This document shows positions 8,062 to 17,600 of a DNA stretch of 64,000 bases, one piece after another (the stretch's first letter is position 1; every line of letters begins with the position of its first letter). The stretch spans positions 1 through 64,000 of the forward strand of contig JALQCR010000002.1 in the NCBI GenBank assembly GCA_023336205.1. The letters are read 5' to 3'. Source of the DNA: Pseudanabaena sp. Salubria-1 (GTDB lineage: Bacteria; Cyanobacteriota; Cyanobacteriia; Pseudanabaenales; Pseudanabaenaceae). The position numbers and the translations under genes were made by a program. The notes under the pieces were generated by a model. It made no database searches, was not told where the DNA came from, and saw nothing but the letters and a program-made list of their open reading frames with translations.

Positions 8062-10680
8062 TATCTAGAAGAAGGATGGATTTCTCAATGGTCTGCTTCT
8101 ACTGATATGAAAATCTTATTGAAACAATCTGAAGATCATAATTATGCTGGATCAATTTTGCGTGTTTTGCAAGCATCTCCTAATGTCAAACGTGAGTATC
8201 ATGATGAATTAAAGAATACTCAATGGTTAAGATTATCAAATGGTGATGCGATCGCCCCCACATCCATTTTGATCTATCCGACTTATCTTCAGGATTACGA
8301 ACGCTACTTAATTCAATTAAGAAAAGGTTACCACTTGGCATCTGATTTGCCTAAGACTAATTATCAGCCTGTCTCTAGCCTATTTACTAAAACAACTGAA
8401 GAAGAGACCTTGTTAGAAATTTTAGATCAGGAGCCATCTATTGAGAAACTAGAGATAATAGTTAAAATAATATCTGAAAATATATCCAATAATCAAAGTA
8501 GCCATTCTTCAGTTTTATCTTTTAGCAATATTTCTCGTCTTCAATCAACTACATGGCTTCTCACTAATGATACTGAGAACGTATTTGTAAAGCCATCTCA
8601 GGTGATTTATTTATCTGAATTAGAGACGGAAATACAAAATATTATTGACAACACATCGAACAAAGATTGGATTACTCCATTACAACTGCGTAATGAAATT
8701 CGAGATAATCAAATCGTTTTGAGGTGGCTGAATAATCGGCTTTTCATAAAAAATGATGAAGCTTTAGAGGTTATTGGTAGTATGTTGTCTAAATTTCCTG
8801 AGTATTATCTAGGTGAATTTAGTAGAAATGAGTTTTCTTTAAAAGATGCCTTAGCTGTATTCAATGGTATTGACGACAAAATCTTACCCGCATGGAATTT
8901 AATTGAACAGACATCAAGAATATATGGCAAGGAAAAATGTAGTCGATATATTTTAAATAGTCTTTTAGCACAAGCAATTCAAGAATCAAAATTAATTGAT
9001 CTGCTTGGTTGGTTGTCCAATAGATATGAAGCTACTGATACACAGGCTATTACAATTTATAATCAATATCTAGCATTAGCAGTTAACAGAGAGAACTTCA
9101 GCACTTCCATTCTACCTCATATATTATTGCTTAATCGTTTGGGACAGTGGAAATCTCCCAGAGAACTGTGTGTCAATACTCCAAATATTGCTGAACAATA
9201 TATTTTGGACGAAAAACAGGAAGAAATTATACAAGGTTATCTGGATGAAGTTTCACGTATAGACGCGCAGAAAGCTATAGATGATCAGAAGGGAATACAA
9301 GCACAAGAAAATACAATAACTTTACAAGACTATTTTCAAGATTGGCATTCCCATGTTTATTCAGAAGCTATTGGTGCATTTGTTTGTTTAATAATTGGAG
9401 ATAGTCAAGAATTAAGACTATTTACAAAGACTTTATTAAGAAACATGGATATAGACTTATTGACTAAAAACTTACTGGGTTCAGTCGTACCACGGTCTTT
9501 TCCAATATCTGAGTCTAGAGGAGAAACACAGGAAGTAAAATCCTTGATCAGCGATATTTCTTTCCATGCCGATAAGAGAACTGGAAAAACAAATAATATT
9601 TTTGCCAATAATTTAGATCGGTACACTAACAGTTTAGTACTAGCTCATCTTAACCCTTCTGAATATAATAGAGAAGAGTTGTCTAATTTATTAAAGGAAT
9701 CCGTTAGGCTTTTAATCCAGAGTGTTTATCAGGTAAGTAATCTAAATGAATCCCTAGATAAAGTTTGGGGTAGTTTAATAAAATCTAAACAGTTAGACAT
9801 TGCAGTTACTCGTAACGTCATCCTAGATAGTGCTTCATCTATTATTAAGTTTTTGAGTGTTCATAACCAACACGAGGGTATTAAACAAACTATTTCAGAT
9901 CTAAATGAATCTATATATAAGCGTGAAGAATATCAAACCTATAACAAAGACTATCAGAACATTGAGGATGAAATTCGTAGTCTAAAACAAAAACTAGGCA
10001 ATATTTTAGAAGATAATAGTCCAGAAAATACTGCTCCCTCGATTGTGTTGCAAGCAGTCAGAGATAAGATAAGACAGTTTGGATATAAGTTAACAAACAT
10101 TCCTTTTGAAATATTTCAGAATGCCGATGATGCTTTAGTCGAACTAGAAATGATGGCTCAAGGGCATTCTCTGTTACCAGATCGTTTCAAATTTATTATT
10201 GAAATTGAAGGTAATACAATTACTATGATGCATTGGGGCAGACCAATAAACTGCTTTGTCCATCCTGATTATCCATTACATGACTATCGCGAAAATGGAT
10301 TTGGACAAGACTTAGAAAAAATGCTTTCATTTAATTATTCAGATAAGAGAAATGATGATCATAATCTAACGGGCAAGTTTGGATTGGGATTTAAAAGTGT
10401 TCATTTAATTTGTAAGGAACCACTTGTCTTTAGTGATCGTATAGCTTTTAGAATTGTCGGTGGATTACTTCCTAGCCGATTAGGAAATGGCAATATTGCG
10501 ATTCAAACTCGACAGGATCGACTTCGAGATGGACTTGAGCAAAAATTACAGCAACAAAATCAAAATATATTTGATGGAACTGCAATATCCCTGAAAATTG
10601 ATCCCAGCCTTAATATATCTCCAGATTACACAGTTCAAGAGTTTGAAAGATTGGTTGGAATATCGCCAATTCAAGGATGA
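8062..10680 (+). pseudogene. sacsin-like protein, fragment 4 (second GHKL ATPase domain)
   Basis: The frame from 8107 gives 857 residues and is open upstream to 8062, the edge of the IS duplication. Most of it is helical linker. The last 200 residues form a second Bergerat-fold domain: KLTNIPFEIFQNADDALVE (N-box), NTITMMHWGRPI (in place of a D-x-G-x-G motif) and GKFGLGFKSVHLI. The glycine-rich lid is well kept, whereas the second motif has W-G-R instead of D-N-G, so ATP hydrolysis by this domain is doubtful. The last residues (SPIQG) are read from the IS30 end. Confidence 0.8.
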
Positions 10681-11753
10681 AATGCAACGGGTTCTGATGA
10701 AGCAAAGAATACTTCGTAAGGAGTACGATAGTCAAGTGATTTTCTGGGTCTGTGATTGATCAAATTCACTGCCTTCTGAAAGTCCTCTTCTTTCACGATT
10801 TTAAAGTTTGTACTTTTGGGATAGAACTCTCTAATTAATCCATTGGTGTGTTCATTCAATCCACGTTCCCATGAATGATATGGATTCGCAAAGAAGGTCT
10901 CTAGTTTCAATCTTTCAGATAGCTTCTCATGCCCACAGAATTCTCTTCCATTATCAAAGGTCATTGTCTTTCGAGATGTTGATTCTATAGGCTCAAATAG
11001 ATTGAATGTCACTCTGTTTATCTCATCCATCGTCTTGTTCTTAGCTAGTCCAGCAAGTAAATACTTCGATGCTTTATCAACATGCGTAACTACGATACCT
11101 GTGTGGTTGCACCCGATTACCGTATCACTTTCCCAATGTCCAATCTCTGTTTTTAAATCTGCAATCTTCGGTCGATTCTCTATCCCTACCCTATTGGGAA
11201 TGCCACCTCGCTTCTGATGGCGACCTTTGCGCCTTCGTTGCTTTTGCTTCTGCCTCAGATATTGTTGATATATTCCCATCTCTTGATGGTTTGCATAGAT
11301 CATCAGATAAATCGTCTCATAGCTGATTTTACCTAGCCCCTCCCTTTCCATTCTCCCTGCTAGTTGCTCTGGGCTGTGGTGTTGCTCTAACCGTTGTTTG
11401 ACTTCGGCGATCGTCTCAGCACTGATGCTCTGAAATCTTACCTTTGCTTGTTTCCGTCTTGCTTTCATCAGGGCAACCGCAGTATCTGGCAAATAGCCAA
11501 TCTGTCGCTCGTCTGTATTGCGCGATAACTCTCTTGAAATCGTACTTTTGTTTCGCTTCAAGCGACGACCTATCTCTGATACAGATAATTGCTCAATTAC
11601 TCTTAGTTTATACAGTTCACTTCTTTCTGTGGTGGTAAGATGGACAAAGCTCATGAGGGTATCCTAATTATTGTGATTAATATCAGAATATCCTTATGAG
11701 TCCCTTTACGCAAAGATCTCTAGGTGTTGCATTTCATCCTTGAATTGGCGTAT
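10661..11753. mobile_element. IS30-family insertion sequence, 1,087 bp
   Basis: The element runs 10664-11750. It has 25-bp perfect terminal inverted repeats (starting CGCCAATTCAAGGATG) and a 3-bp target duplication TAT at 10661-10663 and 11751-11753. It carries one minus-strand transposase. Short duplications are normal for IS30. Excision restores the frame …LVGI / LLIFAKK… of the giant gene. Confidence 0.93.
10671..11654 (-). CDS. IS30-family transposase
   Basis: 327 residues. An N-terminal helix-turn-helix (LSVSEIGRRLKRNKSTISREL, about residues 23-43) is the IS30 signature. The DDE core is read as D in GHWESDTVIG, D in MTFDNGREF and E in NGLIREFYPK. It appears intact and uninterrupted, so the element may still be mobile. 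It is transcribed against the host gene. Confidence 0.95.
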   Translation of the reverse strand: MSFVHLTTTERSELYKLRVIEQLSVSEIGRRLKRNKSTISRELSRNTDERQIGYLPDTAVALMKARRKQAKVRFQSISAETIAEVKQRLEQHHSPEQLAGRMEREGLGKISYETIYLMIYANHQEMGIYQQYLRQKQKQRRRKGRHQKRGGIPNRVGIENRPKIADLKTEIGHWESDTVIGCNHTGIVVTHVDKASKYLLAGLAKNKTMDEINRVTFNLFEPIESTSRKTMTFDNGREFCGHEKLSERLKLETFFANPYHSWERGLNEHTNGLIREFYPKSTNFKIVKEEDFQKAVNLINHRPRKSLDYRTPYEVFFASSEPVAFHP

Positions 11754-11807
11754 TACTTATTTTTGCAAAAAAAATTAAACAGTTTAAATATATCAAAGGT
11801 AATAATC
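11754..11807 (+). pseudogene. sacsin-like protein, 54-bp internal scrap between IS30 and MITE 2
   Basis: Between the two insertions only 54 bp of the giant gene remain. They read LIFAKKIKQFKYIKGNN in the restored frame. The bases TAATAATC (11800-11807) are one copy of the MITE target duplication. Confidence 0.75.
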
Positions 11808-11949
11808 GGCTCATCTGGGTTTGAGGGGTAAATGGTACAGTGTCGATACAATTATTGGCGACATGGTAGGGCTGTAACTGTTGCTCCGAGAGGATTCTGA
11901 TTACTATTAGCTGTGCTTATCCCCATGAACCCAGAAGAGCCTAATAATC
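11800..11949. mobile_element. 134-bp MITE, copy 2, with 8-bp target duplication
   Basis: The element runs 11808-11941 and is base-for-base identical to 5478-5611, in the same orientation. It is flanked by TAATAATC at 11800-11807 and 11942-11949. It brings an ATG-containing end (MNPEEP) that again reads in frame into the downstream gene fragment. Confidence 0.9.
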
Positions 11950-13883
11950 AGTCTTTAACTATCTGGAATCCTATAAATTTACTTTCCTCATCAATTATTC
12001 AGATTGGCGATGTAATGATTGGAGATTTTAGGACTAATACTTTATGTCTAACATTAAGCAACGGGAAATTTGTAATTACTTTAGATAGAAAAGAGGGTGA
12101 ATTACGAGCTTCATTACCAAATGATATTGCAAATATTTGGGTGACAGCACCAACCCAAGAAAAGTTTGGGTTAAAATTTATAATTAATGCTTCATTTGAT
12201 ATAAATACAGGTCGTTCAGAAGTTCTTACCAATCAAAAAAATGATGAACTCTCAAATAAACTAGGTTCTGAGTTGGGCGAACAGTTATGTCAATTATTTG
12301 CATTGACTCAAAATAATTGGAATGAATTCATAGAAGCTCTACAAATTACTGGTACTACTCAGTATGAATTTTGGAAACTAATCTGGAACGAATTAGCACT
12401 AAAAGTATTAGACAAGCAATTCAAACTAATTCGAGTAATAATGCTTGGAAATAAAGGCATGGGTTATTTCCTTTCTAATTGTCCTGCATTACCTAATGGA
12501 CTATGGGGAGAATATCAACAGCTAGTTTTTCCTAGTCAAGTCGTTTATGTCGTTGAAAATATTTTAAAACATCAAAGGTTTTTTAGTCATGTCTTTCAAT
12601 GGGAAAGAATAAAAAATCGTTGCAACCCATCTACTATTATTCATGGGAATGAATGGGATAAATATAGAAAAATTATTGCATATTCTCCTATTCATCAACA
12701 GTTCAAGGTAGAAGATCTAGATCTACTTCAAGTTATAAAGTGGCAGTTGCTAGAAAAACACCAAGCTAACGTACAGACAGCAAATCAAGTGGGACAACTA
12801 ATTAATAAAGCCTGTCTAGAAGAAATTAAACAATATGGACTCGTTGAGTATCAAAAATTATTCGATTGGCTAAATAAGGTTGAATTTTTAAGTCAATCTA
12901 ACAATTATCAGCTTAATTCCAGGTTACTTGATGTAAATAGTGAAGATGATGATGAAAAGCTGTTGTCTGCTTTTGCCCCTGATGAATATGTTTTAAACCA
13001 GCAATACGGGAATACAGGCAAGGATTTTTTCTATGCTTGTCGCTCAAGTAAACTCGGTAGAGAAGAAGAAAAGTTAATTGAATGGATTTTAGCAATCACA
13101 GCAGACAGTAAACGTTTAGCAGCTATAAGATATTTAGAGTATCTCCGAATTGTGGATGATAGTTTATTCTCAAGATTGCTGTCTCGATTAAAGGAAGTTG
13201 ATTGGCTACAAGAACTTTTTCCTCCTGATCAAGACACAGATGTAACTAGAGAGACAGATGAGGTTGATGCTTCAGTAGATAAAAGAGGGCAAGATGGCAC
13301 AGGTAATCCCGAATGGGGTGATCCAGGAGAGGCACTAGCTAAATTGTTCTATGATCATATTTATCTCGCCAATTATAGTTATAATCTCGTTAGAAAAGGC
13401 GGTTATAATTGCAATCATGATTTCTTACTATGTGTTGATGGAAGAGAAATTGAGATAGAAGTTAAAACGATTGCTAGTAAATCATTTAGATTGTCTATTT
13501 CTGAATGGAAGGAATTAGTAAGCAAAAATGACTGTTACGAGTTACTTATTGTTGAGCATTCAGGTAGTGATGTTTCTAAAGTTATTCGGATTCAAAATGC
13601 TTGGGATACTTTACAGAATGCATTAGCAAAATTGGATTCGGGAAATCTAACAGTGGAAACTATATTGAGTAAAAACATCGAGTCTCTAATTGGTTTGCAA
13701 CAAGACAACTTACAAAAAGGAAAACCAAAAAATGTGGTGGTGGTGAACTGGGATAGACTCGTAAATATTTATGGTCAAGGAAGTAATGACGAAAATATTA
13801 CATTTTACAGTTGTAACGCCCAACTTGTTTATGGTCAAAGGTCAGTAAATACGACTAACCCAGTGTTTACTCAGATTACTTAA
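11913..13883 (+). pseudogene. sacsin-like protein, fragment 5 (C-terminal, DUF3883/NO VEIN-type domain)
   Basis: 656 codons whose first ten (MLIPMNPEEP) are MITE-derived. The gene resumes at NNQSLTIWNP. The first part completes the second GHKL region. The C-terminal 190 residues contain GDPGEALAKLFYDHIY, then NHDFLLCVDGREIEIEVKTIAS, then LSISEWKELV. This is the pattern of the NO VEIN C-terminal domain, with a PD-(D/E)XK-like E-x-K centre. The protein may still be translated from the MITE-borne start, which would give a free nuclease-like domain. That is speculation. Confidence 0.8.
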
Positions 13884-13914
13884 GTGATACAGCGCTTTGC
13901 GCTGACTTAAAACT

Positions 13915-13965
13915 CAGAGAATTTTTTGAAAGCTTTGCGGAGCAAAGCTTTCAAAAAATTCTCTG
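13915..13965. terminator. long perfect hairpin between convergent genes
   Basis: The arms 13915-13938 and 13942-13965 pair perfectly over 24 bp with a GGA loop. Each arm holds an internal run of six A or six T. It follows the giant gene's stop by 32 bp, so it could end transcripts or be a stand-alone repeat. A smaller hairpin AGCGCTTTGCGCT precedes it. Confidence 0.6.
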
Positions 13966-14150
13966 TACCACTCAAAACCTCAATAGGCTGCCTATAAATA
14001 CAGCAAGTTATGTATTGGACTTTGGAAAAAATTGAAGCAAAAAATGGATGAACGGCACATTAAGATACACCCAAATATTGGGCATGAGAAATCGAAGCTC
14101 TCGTGATTTAGGAGTACTAAAATAGTAGTATTTGCCAGAATCAGCAGAAA

Positions 14151-14413
14151 TCAGGCAGGAATTTTAGGGACAGAATCAGGAGATTTACGTTTTTTTATCA
14201 CAAGAAGACGAGGGCGCGGGGACTGAATTTCTCCAGATTTACGACCAGAGGAATAAACACGGGGTTGGGGAGAAACGGCTGGGGAACCCAACTGGGAAAT
14301 AATTCTAAACCAACGTGAGTTCGATGAACTAAAAGATAGCAGGAGGTAGAGCAGGTAAGCCTTTGAAGAGAAGATCTAAAGCAGGTTTTGTCTCGCGATA
14401 GGTATAGGCAATT
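14151..14413 (-). pseudogene. C-terminal remnant of a transposase
   Basis: Read on the minus strand, GLIAYTYRETKPALDLLF ends at a stop, then resumes as RIISQLGSPAVSPQPRVYSS and ends KKRKSPDSVPKIPA before TGA at 14151. The basic, proline-rich tail resembles the C-termini of large cyanobacterial transposases. The 5' part is missing. The family is uncertain. Confidence 0.4.
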
Positions 14414-14650
14414 AAACCAACGTGAATTCGATGAATTTTAGACCTCAGAAGCTTTATAAATCAATAATCTTGGCATTTAAGCATACAAACAAATCCGAAT
14501 TGTTATTAAGAATAAAGTCAATAGATCGCAAGCTGTGATTTATTGACTTTATTCTCAATAGTCTTGAACGCTTTTATACAACATGATTCCTTGTAATCTT
14601 TATTGGCTAAGGACTACAGCTATCAAAATTCATCGAACTCACGTTAATTT
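14414..14650. mobile_element. MITE-like or solo-end element, about 237 bp
   Basis: The ends AAACCAACGTGAATTCGATG (14414-14433, extending to 14438) and the reverse-oriented 14626-14650 form inverted repeats with about 22 of 25 matches. A third copy of this end at 14308-14330 sits inside the transposase remnant, suggesting nested or truncated copies of the same element. No clear target duplication was found. Confidence 0.4.
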
Positions 14651-14667
14651 CAGGGATTTGCCTTAAG

Positions 14668-17600
14668 TTATCGACAAATACGAATTTGTGGAATAACAAT
14701 AAACCAATCTTGCATGATTTCACCAGTTACGGGATCGGTTTGTATGTGTCTGTAAATGCCTCTTATCGTTGTTTCCCCATCTCTGAATACAAAGCTATTA
14801 GGGCTAATACCTTTTTGTATTAACTCTTGACTTTTGCTTCTAGATAAAGCTCCAATTTTTATATTGTCTGTAGTACGGATATCCCAGCTATTACCCCAAT
14901 TAGACACCTTGAGCAATAAGCGATCGCCTTCATGGAGATTTTTAATAATTTCTTGCTTATTTTGAGTGTCTAGATCACCTAAGTTAATATCTCTTGGGGT
15001 CATGTCTGCATAATAAATAAATTGTGGTAAATCGATAGTTGGAAGCCGCATGGGATAGGGCTTAGCTTCAGCCTCCCTTGCAAATTGGCTATCTGAAGTC
15101 CTAGTTATGATTAGTTTCTCTTTAGCGCGAGTCATGCCAACATAGAATAGTCTTCGCTCTGACTCAATTTGGTCTCTACGCTCAGAGAAACCATCAGCAA
15201 TTAAGATGACATAGCGAAACTCAAGCCCTTTTGCTCCATGACAGGTGGTAACCAATATTGCATCATGTTCAATCGAAACATCAGGACTTTCATTGAATTC
15301 GTATATTGAGGTAATAATCTCACTAATCGTAATTGGAGTAGATAAATCTTCAAAGCCGTATCCTCTTTCTTTATCAATATCCTCAGCAATTTTAATTAGT
15401 GTCTTAACAGTTGGCTCGGATAAATTTCGGCTAGTCTTTTCAAAGAATTGAACAAAGTAGGATTGCACTGACTCTTGATTAGAAAGGACATGATGAGGGT
15501 TTTCTTCTAGATAAGTAATTAAAAGTTGAGTTGATAGATTGCGAGTTAATTTTATCCCAACGCTTTTAAGAGAATAAGTAGGTATTCCAGCATTCAGATC
15601 TAGTAAGACTCTTACTTCATTGAGGTTGTCCCAGTTTCTGGCTAAAATGGCAATTTCGTTGTATTGAATACCTAAATCTCGCCATTTTCTCACTTGTAGC
15701 ATGATGTATTTTGCTTGATGGGCAACACTGTCAAATCTTAGATCTTGTGCTTCTAATTCGCTTTGTACTACTCGGTCATTGTCAATTCTGACCTGTTGAT
15801 CTTCACCACTTTTTAGGCGATCGCTATTATGTAGAATTAATCGATTTGATGCAGTAATAATCGGCTCAGTAGAGCGGTAGTTCTCGGTGAGTAAAAACTG
15901 CTTGGCTTGATATTCGGCTTGGAAAGATCGGATATATCTATTGCTAGTGCCACGCCATTCATAGATGTTTTGATCGTCATCGCCAATTACACAAATATTA
16001 GTTTGGACTGAGCGAGATTGCTCTTCAGCGCTTTGATTTTGCAATCCCGCAATTAGTTTTACCAAGCGATATTCGTGCTCGGCAACATCTTGATATTCAT
16101 CTACAAAGAGATACTCGGTACAGCCTAGAAGCTTGATAATCTGTAATTGTCGATCTTCATCTTCTACATCTTCCTCAATTAAATCGCAGGCATCTTTTAT
16201 TAGATTGGTGAATAGAGCATTTGAATCTTGCGAAGAAATGCGCGTTGGATCGACGGTACGCCCGAGAATAGCTAAGGCTAGTCCATGAAAAGTATTAACC
16301 CTAAGTCGAGAAGCTGCGGCTCCAATCAGAGTCTGTAAACGCATTCTTAGCTCTCGAACAGCGTTTCGGTTATAAGCTAAAGCAATAATACGAGCGGGAT
16401 CTACTCTTTTGACTTTAACTAGATAGGCTATACGGTGGACGATGGTGCGAGTTTTACCAGAGCCTGGTCCTGCGATGACCGATATTGCTGAAGCTTCAGA
16501 CAAGACTATTTCATGCTGAACGGGATTAAGTGGACTGACAATAAGATCGTAATCTTGCTGAGTAACTGGTCGCTTAGCGGCATCGTCATCGGTGTTGGGA
16601 TAAGCGGTAGTAAATTCTGAACGTGAGAGAGAAAAATATTTCTCTATATACTCCTGTGGGTCGCAATCTTTTTGTTTGTGCCGTTCGCCATAGTCAAGCA
16701 TGAGGTGAGTTCGGCGGACTTGCTCTTCGTAATGAAGCTTGACCGTTCTTGGATATTCTCTTTCGATTTTTGTTACCTTAGCAGTCTTAATTACTCTAAC
16801 TTTCATAGATTGCTGAAACAGGTTTAAGCCATCGGCAATTCTTACGATTCTGTGGCGATGCATCCAAGCTAAGGCTTTTTCTAAATCCTGCAATTCCCAT
16901 ACTATAGGACTAGAAAGCTGATTTACTGCTGAAAGCAATTGAACTAAATCTTGTCTTAGATGAAGCTTAGATCCACTAAGTTCGCCAAGAGATGAATATA
17001 TGACCTCGATTATCTTTTCAATAAAAATTCTATGGGTATCTAAATGTTCGGGTACAGAAAAATTATTTACTATCACCACATCGCGATTAAACTGTTTTAA
17101 ATCCAGCCATTTTAGGGATTTCCACCCCTCTAAAATTTCCAGAATTTTCCCCGCACTCAATTTTTGATTATGAGATGGATCTAGTCTTGTAGCCAGTCCT
17201 TTACAGTTGATTTGCCTTTGTTCGCGATCGCCTATGAGATTTACGATTTCTTCAACGATCTGCTCTTCTAAAGTTTTATACTTTTCGTAAATGTTTCTGG
17301 CATCATTCTTCCTATTACCTCTATCAATTTTAGTGATGAGTAGAGTAATTGGGATCTTGGATGTGCATACATTTGCAATGTCCAATTCTTTAATATATTT
17401 CTTTAAGACTTTGATATTGATACCTGCGCGTTCGCTCAACTGTTCTAGAGGATAAGGTGCAGTTTTATCTTGGCAGTAAGCTTTAGCGATGTGCATAGCT
17501 GAAATCAATCTATGAAATTCTTCTGTACGTTCCTTGGGGAAATTATTAGCACGAGCATAGAGATCGAATACTTTATGAGAATCTTCAGGAGATTGTTGAA

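Larger units (their letters stand above)
3644..13883 (+). pseudogene. giant sacsin/NO VEIN-like GHKL ATPase gene, broken by four insertions and a frameshift
   Basis: Five fragments come from one gene. Removing the MITE at 5478-5611, the IS4-like element at 6754-8051, the IS30-family element at 10664-11750 and the MITE at 11808-11941, each with one target-duplication copy, leaves 7,558 bp. Dropping one extra base near 6251 gives 7,557 bp, an unbroken frame of 2,518 residues. It has an N-terminal GHKL ATPase (N-box KELIQNAEDAKA, LDNGEF, GKFGLGLKSVFH), a second GHKL domain (nucleotides about 10060-10420: EIFQNADDA and GKFGLGFKSVHL) and a C-terminal DUF3883/NO VEIN-type domain with EIEIEVKT (about 13320-13520). 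Such multi-domain ATPases occur in bacterial defence neighbourhoods. A defence role here is inference. Confidence 0.85.
13884..14667. other. 784-bp stretch of repeats and transposon debris
   Basis: No intact gene. It holds a 24-bp-arm hairpin (13915-13965), a decayed transposase end (14151-14413), three copies of an end-like sequence CCAACGTGA(A/G)TTCGATGAA, and an inverted repeat AGAATAAAGTCAATA (14509-14523 against 14541-14555). It separates two convergent large genes. Confidence 0.6.
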
